Shown piece by piece: positions 57,654 to 64,000 of a stretch of 64,000 nt of DNA. Positions within the stretch are counted from its first letter, which is position 1. Every line of letters begins with the position of its first letter. Source of the DNA: Seohaeicola zhoushanensis (GTDB lineage Bacteria > Pseudomonadota > Alphaproteobacteria > Rhodobacterales > Rhodobacteraceae). The notes beneath the pieces were generated by a model that saw only the letters and a list, made by a program, of their open reading frames with translations, did no database searches and was not told the DNA's origin. Location: NCBI RefSeq assembly GCF_014656415.1, contig NZ_BNCJ01000002.1, positions 340,213 to 404,212 on the forward strand. The letters are read 5' to 3'. Both the position numbers and the translations under genes were made by a program.

Positions 57654-58780
57654 GGGGCCAGCCCCAGCGCTTGCAGCATAGCGCTTTCCTGCGGCGGCAG
57701 TGCGGGGGCGGCGCGCAGCTGCGCCTGCATCGCGCGGTAGTCGTCCTGCGCCAGCAGCGCGTCGCGGCGGCGGATATGGGCAGCGACGCAGGCGTCGTGC
57801 AGCGCGGCGATCTCCGGGTCGGCCTTCAGCTCGGCGAGGGCGCTCTGAAGCGCGGGGAGGTAGCGGCGAATGCTGGTGTCCTCATGCGCCGGGTCGTTGC
57901 GCTCGCGCCAGTAGGTGTCGTCGAAGGCGCGGTTCTCGCGGTTGACGTCGCCGCGGTCGGTCTTGACCAGGTAGCTGTCGAGGCTGCGCAGGGCGTAATG
58001 GTTCAGCGTGGCGAAATCGCGCGCGCCCTGGGCCGGGAACTTGCGGATGCGGCGCGGGTTGGCGGCCAGCAGGAATTTCTGCGGCACCGCGCGGCCCGAG
58101 CCGTCGGTCCACCGCGGCTGCCGCCGCGCCGGCAGGTCGGATTTGAAGAAGGGCCGGTGCGCGCCGTAGTATTGCAGGGGAAAGTCCTTGCGCACCAGAG
58201 ACTTGACCTCGATCGCCAGGTCGCCGCACCAGATGTCGGGATTGTGCGAGCGGTCGAACTGGGCGATCACCGGGCGGTCCTCGAACCCCTCGACCCCATC
58301 GTTGGCGAAGAACTGGAAGCTGACCGAGATCGCCTGCGGATCGCCGCAGGCCGCGATCAGCGCGGGGATGGTATGGTCGCCCGCGTGGATGTTCAGGAAC
58401 TCGTCCACATCGGCGACCCAGACCCAGTCGGCCTCGCGCACCACCTGCTGGCGGCGCGCGTCCTTCAGCGCCTCCATCTGGAAGTTGCGCCCCTCGGCGG
58501 GGTTGGGCAGGTGGCTGACCAGCCCGCGCGCAGCCAGCGCGTCGAGCAACAGATCGGTGCCATCGGTGCAGTCGTTGGAGTAGAACAGAAAGCCGGTGAC
58601 GCCGATCAGGCGGTTGAAGGCGATCCATTCCAGCAGGAACGGCCCCTCGTTCTTGACGCAGGTCACGGCGGTGATCCGCAACCCGTCACGCTCCTGCTTC
58701 ACCATCTTGTCCGCCTGCCGCGCTTCATTGCCCATGTTCAACCACGGGGTTGGCGCCTTTATCTGTTCGATTGATGGCAT
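57650..58780 (-). CDS. Glycosyltransferase family 2 (Glyco_tranf_2_4 type)
   Basis: A 376-residue protein and first gene of the glycosyltransferase/sulfotransferase run. The nucleotide-sugar site is ITAVTCVKNEGPFLLEWIAFNRLIGVTGFLFY (from residue 36), and the metal site is VADVDEFLNI (D124/D126). FATLNHYALRSLDSYLVKTDRGDVN is the same late motif as in the two paralogues. The N-terminal 35 residues are polar with no known domain. The stop overlaps the sulfotransferase start. Transcription probably begins in the gap to the divergent MoxR gene. Confidence 0.85.
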   Translation of the reverse strand: MPSIEQIKAPTPWLNMGNEARQADKMVKQERDGLRITAVTCVKNEGPFLLEWIAFNRLIGVTGFLFYSNDCTDGTDLLLDALAARGLVSHLPNPAEGRNFQMEALKDARRQQVVREADWVWVADVDEFLNIHAGDHTIPALIAACGDPQAISVSFQFFANDGVEGFEDRPVIAQFDRSHNPDIWCGDLAIEVKSLVRKDFPLQYYGAHRPFFKSDLPARRQPRWTDGSGRAVPQKFLLAANPRRIRKFPAQGARDFATLNHYALRSLDSYLVKTDRGDVNRENRAFDDTYWRERNDPAHEDTSIRRYLPALQSALAELKADPEIAALHDACVAAHIRRRDALLAQDDYRAMQAQLRAAPALPPQESAMLQALGLAP

Positions 58781-58883
58781 TTCCGCCTGAATCCGTCAAC
58801 CAAGGCGCGCCCCGGCGTGGCCTCGCGGGCACGGTTGACGGGGCCATGCGTTCCGTGTCCTCTGGGCCAAAGCGGGAGGGAAC

Positions 58884-59792
58884 ATGACGCAGCTGGAGTC
58901 GATCGACGCCGTTCAGGCGATGCTGGGCAGCCAGGGCTATGTCTGCGGCCGGGCGCTGGCCACGGTGGTGTTCCTCTCGCTGAAACTGGGGCGGCCGCTG
59001 TTCCTCGAGGGCGAGGCCGGGGTTGGCAAGACCGAGATCGCCAAGGCGCTGGCGGCGGGGCTGAACCGGAGGCTGATCCGGCTGCAGTGCTACGAGGGGC
59101 TGGACGCGGCGAGCGCGGTCTACGAGTGGAACTTCGCTGCGCAGATGGTGGCGATCCGCACCGCCGAGGCGAGCGGCAACGCCGACCGCGAACTCCTGAA
59201 CCGCGAACTCTTCGGCCCCGACTACCTGATCGAGCGCCCGCTGCTGCAGGCGATGCGCCCCGACGAGCACGGCGCGCCGGTGCTGCTGATCGACGAGCTC
59301 GACCGCACCGACGAACCCTTCGAGGCCTTCCTGCTTGAAGCGCTCAGCGACTTCCAGGTGACGATCCCCGAACTCGGCACCATCAAGGCGCCCGAGCCGC
59401 CCATCGTCATCCTCACCTCGAACCGCACCCGCGAGGTGCATGACGCGCTGAAACGGCGCTGCCTCTACCACTGGGTCGACTACCCCGATTTCGAGCGCGA
59501 GATGGCGATCATCCGCGCCCGCGCCCCCGAGGCCGCCGAGACCCTCAGCCGCGAGGTGGTGGCCTTCGTGCAGAAGCTGCGCACCGAGGACCTGTTCAAG
59601 AAGCCCGGCGTCGCCGAGACCATCGACTGGGCCAAGTGCCTGCTCGCGCTCGACGTGCTGACGCTCTCGCCCGAGGTGATCGCCGACACGCTGGGGGCGA
59701 TCCTGAAATACCAGGACGACATCCAGAAGCTGCAGGGCTCCGAGGCCAAGCGGATCCTCGACGAGGCGAAGCAATCGCTCGAACCGGCATGA
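58884..59792 (+). CDS. MoxR-family AAA ATPase
   Basis: A 302-residue AAA+ ATPase. Walker A GEAGVGKTE starts at 43, Walker B reads VLLIDELDRTD, and sensor 1 lies in VILTSNRTREVHDALKRRC. The KRRCLYHWVDYP segment is typical of the CoxD-type MoxR branch. Together with a VWA protein (next gene), MoxR proteins act as chaperones that help assemble or insert metal cofactors in enzymes; the target is not encoded here. It is divergent from the glycosyltransferase gene. Confidence 0.9.
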   Translation: MTQLESIDAVQAMLGSQGYVCGRALATVVFLSLKLGRPLFLEGEAGVGKTEIAKALAAGLNRRLIRLQCYEGLDAASAVYEWNFAAQMVAIRTAEASGNADRELLNRELFGPDYLIERPLLQAMRPDEHGAPVLLIDELDRTDEPFEAFLLEALSDFQVTIPELGTIKAPEPPIVILTSNRTREVHDALKRRCLYHWVDYPDFEREMAIIRARAPEAAETLSREVVAFVQKLRTEDLFKKPGVAETIDWAKCLLALDVLTLSPEVIADTLGAILKYQDDIQKLQGSEAKRILDEAKQSLEPA

Positions 59793-59807
59793 GCGCGCGC
59801 CTTCCCT

Positions 59808-59858
59808 GCTTCTCTTCTTCCCAAATACCTCCGGGGGTGCGGGGGCAGCGCCCCTGCC
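59808..59858 (-). repeat. CCCCCGGAG-RTATTT dispersed element, copy D
   Basis: On the minus strand: GGGGC-gct-GCCCC core (59841-59855 region), CCCCCGGAGGTATTTGGG, then AAGAAGAGAAGC. It occupies almost the whole 73-base gap between the MoxR and CoxE-like genes and points against them. Confidence 0.8.
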
Positions 59859-59865
59859 GCGTCTG

Positions 59866-61122
59866 ATGGCCGAACACCTCCCGCTCTCGCTCCCCGACAA
59901 CCCGAAACTCACCGCCAATATCACCCATTTCGCGCGGGCGCTCAGGAAGGCCGGTCTGCCGATCGGCCCCGGCCGGGTGATCGACGCGATAAGGGCGGTG
60001 GCGGCGGCGGGCTTCACCGAGAAACGCGATTTCTACTGGGTGCTGCACGCCTGTTTCGTGAACCGGCCCGAGCATCGCGCGGTCTTTGCCCAGGTCTTCC
60101 GCCTCTACTGGCGCGACCCGCGCTACCTCGAGCACATGATGGCGATGATGCTGCCGGCGATCCGCGGTGTGCAGGAGGAGCGGCGCACGGAAGCCGCCGA
60201 GAAACGCGCGGCAGAGGCGCTGCTCGACGGGATGCTGCCCGAGGGGCCGGAACCCGAGGCGGGCGAGGATCAGACCACCATCGAGGTCGATGCCTCGGCC
60301 ACCATGTCCGGGGAGGAACGCCTGCGCACCCTCGACTTCGAGCAGATGAGCACCGCCGAGATCGCCGCCGCCAAGCGGATGCTGGCCCGCCTCAGCCTGC
60401 CGGTGAAGCCGATCCCTTCGCGCCGGGGGATGCCGGCGCTCGACGGGCGACGCATCGACTGGCGCCGCACCCTGCGCGCCTCGATGCGGCAGGGCGGCGA
60501 GATCCGCGATATCGCGCGGCTGACGCCCCGGCCGAAATGGCCGAACCTGGTGGTGCTCTGCGATATCTCCGGCTCGATGAGCCAGTATTCGCGGATGGTG
60601 CTGCACTTCCTGCATGCGGTCTCGAACGCCAGGGGGCAGGGCTGGGCCAAGGTCCACGCCTTCACCTTCGGCACGCGGCTGACCAATATCACCCGCCACC
60701 TGCGCCAGCGCGATGTCGACGCGGCGCTGGCGGCGGCGGGGGCCGAGGCGCAGGACTGGGAGGGCGGTACGCGGATCGGGTCGTGCCTGCACGCCTTCAA
60801 CCGCGACTGGTCGCGCCGGGTGATGGGGCAGGGCGCGGTGGTGCTGCTCATCACCGACGGGCTCGACCGCGAGGACCCGGACGCCCTGGCGCGCGAGATG
60901 GAGCGGCTGCATCTTTCGGCGCGCCGGCTGATCTGGCTGAACCCGCTGCTGCGCTGGGATGGCTTCGCCCCCAGGGCGCGCGGGATCGCCGCCATGCTGC
61001 CCCATGTCGACAGCTTCCGCGCGGGCCATTCGGTGGCCTCGCTCGAGGACCTGGCGCGGGTGATCTCGCGCACCGACGACCTGGGCGAGAAGGCGCGGCT
61101 CATGGCGATGCTCGGTGGCTGA
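59866..61122 (+). CDS. CoxE-like VWA domain protein
   Basis: A 418-residue protein whose first 200 residues are the CoxE-family helical part (HFARALRKAGLPIGPGRVIDA, then FYWVLHACFVNRPEHRAVFAQVFRLYW), followed by a VWA domain. The metal site is VLCDISGSMSQYSRMV (D233, S235, S237), with GGTRIGSCLHAFN and LITDGLDRED later. CoxE-type proteins work with MoxR ATPases in maturation of metalloenzymes such as CO dehydrogenase. A copy of the CCCCCGGAG repeat fills the gap to the MoxR gene. Confidence 0.9.
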   Translation: MAEHLPLSLPDNPKLTANITHFARALRKAGLPIGPGRVIDAIRAVAAAGFTEKRDFYWVLHACFVNRPEHRAVFAQVFRLYWRDPRYLEHMMAMMLPAIRGVQEERRTEAAEKRAAEALLDGMLPEGPEPEAGEDQTTIEVDASATMSGEERLRTLDFEQMSTAEIAAAKRMLARLSLPVKPIPSRRGMPALDGRRIDWRRTLRASMRQGGEIRDIARLTPRPKWPNLVVLCDISGSMSQYSRMVLHFLHAVSNARGQGWAKVHAFTFGTRLTNITRHLRQRDVDAALAAAGAEAQDWEGGTRIGSCLHAFNRDWSRRVMGQGAVVLLITDGLDREDPDALAREMERLHLSARRLIWLNPLLRWDGFAPRARGIAAMLPHVDSFRAGHSVASLEDLARVISRTDDLGEKARLMAMLGG

Positions 61123-61136
61123 AAGCCGCCTGTAAG

Positions 61137-61168
61137 CCTCGGTTGCCTATTTGCCGTGCAACCGGAGG
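61137..61168 (+). promoter_or_regulatory. Hairpin in the ompA-family gene's leader
   Basis: CCTCGGTTGC (61137-61146) and GCAACCGGAGG (61158-61168) can pair with one bulged G around an 11-nt loop, about 55 bases before the ATG. It may be part of a 5' untranslated region or an end of the CoxE transcript; no T-run follows. Confidence 0.35.
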
Positions 61169-61222
61169 ACGCCCATATGCGTTATCTCCGCGACCCAAGT
61201 ATGTGGAAAGGAAGGGAGAGCT

Positions 61223-62959
61223 ATGAATCGCTTTCTGAAATCGACCACCGCGCTGATGACCGCCGCGTCCATGGTGCTGACCTCGCCCGCGATGACGCTG
61301 GCGCAGGCGGCGAACCTCGACGTGAATTTCACCGTCGACCAGCTTGCCGACCTCAGCCTTGAAGAACTGAAGGACCTGCAGGTGCTGGTGCGGCAGGATT
61401 CCACGCTGTCGGAAGCCGAGAAGGCCGAGAAGCTGGAGGCGATCAAGTCCGAGCTGAAGGACACGCGCAAGGCCGAGAAGAAGGCCGAACGCCAGGCCGA
61501 GAAAAAGGCGGAACGTCAGGCGGCCAAGGCGGCCGAGCAGGCTCAGACCCAGCCGGCCCCGCAGGCCGACACGCAGGCCCAGACCAACACGCAGGTCCAG
61601 GGTGGCGCGCAGGTGCAGACCGACACGCAGACGCAGGCCGCGACGCAGCAGCCGGCGCCGGTGACGCCTCCGCCTGCTCCTGCCGCGCAGCAACCGGCGC
61701 CGGCCACGCCGCCGGTGACCGCGCAGACGCAGACCCAGACCGACACGCAGGTGAACACCACCGCGCAGACCGAAACCACCACTCAGGATCCGGCGGCCGT
61801 GCAGAAGGCTGAGATGGAGGAGCAGAAGCGCGCCGAACGCAAGGCGCAGCGCAAGGCCGAGCGGCAGGCCGCCCGTCAGGCGGCCAGGTCCGAGGGCAAC
61901 GTGCTGCCGGCCGATGCGCAGGCCCAGGCCGATGCCGCTGCGGAACAGCAGCAGCAGGCAGCCCAGGTCGAGGCCAACAGCCAGACCCAGGGCGAAGTGA
62001 CCACCGAGACGGTCACCGAGAACGAGGTGCGCCAGGCCGACCAGGAGTTCGCCACCGCGCCGGTCGCAACCGAGAAGAAGGGGCTGTCGAACCTTGAGAA
62101 GGCGGCGATCCTCGGACTTGGCGCGCTGGCCGTGGGCCAGTTGCTGAAGAACGGCGACAAGGTGGTCTCGAACTCTGGCGACCGGGTGATCGTCGAGACC
62201 GATGACGGCTATCGCGTGCTCAAGGATGACGACGTGCTGCTGCGCCAGCCCGGCGCGCAGGTGAAGACCGAGACCTTCTCGGACGGGTCGACCCGCACCC
62301 GCGTCATCAACCAGGACGGCAGCCAGGTGGTGACCATTCGCGCCGCCGACGGCCGCGTGCTGCGCCGCACCAAGGTGCTGGCGGACGGGCGCGAGGTGCG
62401 GCTGTTCGACGACACCCAGGTGCGCCCGCCGGTGGTGGTCTCGCAGCTGCCGCAGGTGAACCGCAATACCTTCGAATACAACGACTCGGTGAGCGCCTCG
62501 GACCTGCAGGCGGCGATGCTGGCGACGGGGTCGAACCCCTATTCGCACAGCTTCTCGCTGGCCCAGGTGCGGAACATCGACGCCGTGCGCCGGCTGGTGC
62601 CGGAAATCGCGGTGGAGAACCTGCGGTTCAACACCGGGTCGGCGGCGATCCGGCCCGAGCAGGCGCAGAACCTCGCGGCGCTGGGCGCGGCGATCCGGTC
62701 GGCGATCCAGGCCAACCCGGCCGAGGTCTTCCTGGTCGAGGGCCATACCGACGCCATCGGCAGCGCCGAGATGAACCTCGCCCTGTCGGACCGGCGGGCC
62801 GAGACGGTGGCGCTGGCGCTGAGCCAGTATTTCCAGGTGCCGCCGGAGAACCTGGTGGTGCAGGGCTATGGCGAGGCCGACCTCAAGGTGCCGACCTATA
62901 CCGCCGAGGAAGCCAACCGCCGCGTCGCGGTTCGACGGATCACGCCGCTGCTGAATTGA
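61223..62959 (+). CDS. OmpA-family protein with Lys/Glu and Gln/Thr-rich linker
   Basis: A 578-residue exported protein. A signal peptide (STTALMTAASMVLTSPAMTLAQA) precedes a small helical part. Next is a long low-complexity region: Lys/Ala/Glu-rich heptads (about 75-110) and Gln/Thr-rich stretches such as TQAQTNTQVQ and TQTQTDTQV. A middle beta part (NSGDRVIVETDDGYRVLKDDDVLL, VVTIRAADGRVLRRT) follows, then the peptidoglycan-binding OmpA domain (about 465-575; LRFNTGSAAIRPEQ, GHTDAIGSAEMNLALSDRRAETV). The role is outer-membrane/peptidoglycan linkage or envelope stability. The ATG at 61223 has AAGGGAGAG before it; a terminator follows. Confidence 0.9.
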   Translation: MNRFLKSTTALMTAASMVLTSPAMTLAQAANLDVNFTVDQLADLSLEELKDLQVLVRQDSTLSEAEKAEKLEAIKSELKDTRKAEKKAERQAEKKAERQAAKAAEQAQTQPAPQADTQAQTNTQVQGGAQVQTDTQTQAATQQPAPVTPPPAPAAQQPAPATPPVTAQTQTQTDTQVNTTAQTETTTQDPAAVQKAEMEEQKRAERKAQRKAERQAARQAARSEGNVLPADAQAQADAAAEQQQQAAQVEANSQTQGEVTTETVTENEVRQADQEFATAPVATEKKGLSNLEKAAILGLGALAVGQLLKNGDKVVSNSGDRVIVETDDGYRVLKDDDVLLRQPGAQVKTETFSDGSTRTRVINQDGSQVVTIRAADGRVLRRTKVLADGREVRLFDDTQVRPPVVVSQLPQVNRNTFEYNDSVSASDLQAAMLATGSNPYSHSFSLAQVRNIDAVRRLVPEIAVENLRFNTGSAAIRPEQAQNLAALGAAIRSAIQANPAEVFLVEGHTDAIGSAEMNLALSDRRAETVALALSQYFQVPPENLVVQGYGEADLKVPTYTAEEANRRVAVRRITPLLN

Positions 62960-62977
62960 AGCAGGGGAAGAGCAGGG

Positions 62978-63007
62978 AAAGGCCGCTCCTTCGGGGGCGG
63001 CCTTTTT
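62978..63007 (+). terminator. Rho-independent terminator of the ompA-family gene
   Basis: AAAGGCCGCTCC-TTCG-GGGGCGGCCTTT: a 12-bp stem with one T-G pair and a stable UUCG loop, ending in TTTTT, 18 bases after the stop. Confidence 0.95.
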
Positions 63008-63031
63008 GCGTTTCGAGGGGGCGTTTCAGGG

Positions 63032-63099
63032 TGTCCCAGCTGGGACACTTTTCAAGTGGCTGATTCTATTTGGTTTTTCGTGAGTGACTTTCCGGGACA
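63032..63099 (+). repeat. TGTCCCAG-ended dispersed element, copy 3 (68 bp)
   Basis: Its left end is a perfect 18-bp palindrome, GTGTCCCAGCTGGGACAC (63031-63048). Inside are TGATTCTATTTGG and TTTTTCGTGAGTGA; the right end is CCGGGACAC. It starts 72 bases after the ompA-family stop, behind its terminator, and ends 12 bases before the stop of the convergent aldo/keto reductase. Copies 1 and 2 are at 7642-7710 (minus strand) and 29797-29865. Confidence 0.85.
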
Positions 63100-63111
63100 C
63101 GTTCGTGCACG

Positions 63112-64000
63112 TCACCCGGTGGGGGCGTCGGGCCGCAACAGGCCCTTCTCGCGCAGCTCCTGCCAGAGCGCCGGCGGGAGGGTCGCGGTATGGGCGGCGA
63201 GGTTCGAGTCCATCTCGGACAGGCCCTGCCCGCCGGGAATGACCGAGAGCACCGCGGGGTGGTGCAATGGAAAGCGGAAGGCGGCGTCGACCATGCGTAC
63301 CCCATGCGCCGCGCAGACCGCCTCGATCCGGGCCACGCGGTCGAGGATCTCGGGCGGGGCGGGGTCGTAGTTGTAGAAGGCGCCGGGGCGCGCTCCGGTG
63401 GCGAGGATGCCCGAGTTGTAGGGCCCGCCGATGACGATGCCGATGCCGCGCGCCTCGCAGAGCGGCAGGAAGCTGTCGAGCGCCTCCTGCTCCAGCAGCG
63501 TGTAGCGCCCGGCGAGCAGGAAGAGGTCGAAATCGCCGCGCTCGGCCATCTGCTGGCAGACCTGCCATTCGTTGACCCCGGCGCCGAAGGCGCGGATCGC
63601 GCCTTCATTCCGCAGCCGCTCCAGCGCGTGGTAGCCGCCGGCCATGAGCTGGGCGAGCTTGGCCTCGACATTGGCGCGGCTGCCCTGGTTCGGCACGTCG
63701 AGGTCATGCACGAAGAGGATGTCGATCCGGTCGACGCCGAGCCGTTCGAAGGAGTGTTCGACCGAGCGCATCACCCCATCGTAGGAATAGTCGTAGACCT
63801 CGCGGCGGTTGGGCACCTCGAACCACTTGCCGATGCCGCTGCGTGCCTCGGGGCGGCAGGGTTCGAGCAGGCGGCCCACCTTGGTCGAGAGCAGGTAATC
63901 GCCGCGCGGCTTGTCGCGGAGGAAGCGGTTTAGCCGGGTTTCCGACAGGCCGAAGCCGTAGAGCGGCGCGGTGTCGTAATAGCGCACCCCGGCCTCCCAG
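63112..64000 (-). CDS. Aldo/keto reductase, 5' end outside window
   Basis: The last 296 or so codons of an aldo/keto reductase; the frame is open to the window edge and its N-terminal strand lies beyond. GVRYYDTAPLYGFGLSETRLNRFL contains the active-site Asp and Tyr. STKVGRLL follows, with RLGVDRIDILFVHDLDVP later. This resembles the D-threo-aldose/L-fucose 1-dehydrogenase branch, which oxidises free sugars with NAD(P)+. Substrate assignment is tentative. It is convergent with the ompA-family gene, with the TGTCCCAG element between them. Confidence 0.88.
   Translation of the reverse strand, partial: WEAGVRYYDTAPLYGFGLSETRLNRFLRDKPRGDYLLSTKVGRLLEPCRPEARSGIGKWFEVPNRREVYDYSYDGVMRSVEHSFERLGVDRIDILFVHDLDVPNQGSRANVEAKLAQLMAGGYHALERLRNEGAIRAFGAGVNEWQVCQQMAERGDFDLFLLAGRYTLLEQEALDSFLPLCEARGIGIVIGGPYNSGILATGARPGAFYNYDPAPPEILDRVARIEAVCAAHGVRMVDAAFRFPLHHPAVLSVIPGGQGLSEMDSNLAAHTATLPPALWQELREKGLLRPDAPTG

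Noticed and set aside
61540-61800. Repeated CAGACG/CAGACC-like units resembling a repeat array
   Set aside because: They encode Gln/Thr-rich protein sequence in frame with the OmpA-family gene; spacers are not unique or regular, so not CRISPR.

Overview
The window is high-GC bacterial chromosome with densely packed genes. The gene set points to an alphaproteobacterium of the order Rhodobacterales (Rhodobacter/Paracoccus/Roseobacter relatives). Supporting evidence is a cytochrome c2, the DUF721, DUF1194 and CoxE/MoxR-type genes, the SurE-Pcm-NlpD order, an integral-membrane alkane hydroxylase and a family of glycosyltransferase/sulfotransferase genes. The species cannot be named from the sequence alone. 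No rRNA, tRNA, CRISPR array, insertion sequence or intact prophage was seen.

Layout. 1-5.5 kb: the end of a class III nucleotide cyclase, a lone receiver protein, AlkB, MutY, a DUF721 protein, a DsbA-like oxidoreductase and a CaiB-type CoA transferase. 5.5-7.7 kb: an AT-richer island with one P-loop ATPase and little else. 7.7-12.4 kb: flavin monooxygenase, Idi, cytochrome c2, P1-family peptidase, SDR and ArfB. 12.4-13.0 kb: a mostly non-coding interval holding a small terminator-ended transcription unit with an exceptionally strong Shine-Dalgarno. 13-21.6 kb: a queuosine-precursor-type transporter, MepA, a UMF1 transporter, YggT, RecQ, YaaA and a hybrid histidine kinase. 21.7-29.8 kb: an overlapping operon of alpha-2-macroglobulin, a glycolipid-binding-domain protein and PBP1C. 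29.8-34.2 kb: XRE-cupin regulator, thiolase and Tex. 34.2-35.2 kb: a TyrA-like dehydrogenase behind a Phe/Tyr leader peptide. 35.2-38.6 kb: NlpD, Pcm, SurE and an SDR. 38.8-49.6 kb: MetE-like protein, PurF, CvpA, RadA, a small PqiA-like membrane protein, MlaF, MlaE, Alr, a DUF1194 protein and DnaB. 50-58.8 kb: an RTX protein, PyrC and a five-gene glycosyltransferase/sulfotransferase run. 58.9-64 kb: MoxR/CoxE pair, an OmpA-family protein and a partial aldo/keto reductase.

The most notable signals are regulatory or repetitive. (1) A 16-codon leader peptide, MFTNAIIFNVAYYPLP, lies directly downstream of a promoter-like sequence and is followed by four alternately pairing segments. This is the architecture of a ribosome-mediated attenuator and fits the TyrA-like gene it precedes. 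(2) Three families of short dispersed intergenic elements are present: a 68-69 bp element with TGTCCCAG ends (3 copies), a CCCCCGGAG-RTATTT element (4 copies) and a double-hairpin element with GTTTTCC and AATTCC cores (3 copies). (3) A micro-ORF has a Shine-Dalgarno complementary to almost the whole 16S tail, followed by a UCCUCC-bearing segment and a terminator. (4) In a glycosyltransferase/sulfotransferase operon, one protein is a fusion whose sulfotransferase-like half has lost the PAPS-loop lysine.

Most genes are core functions. The accessory parts are the ATPase island, the glycan operon and the RTX gene.
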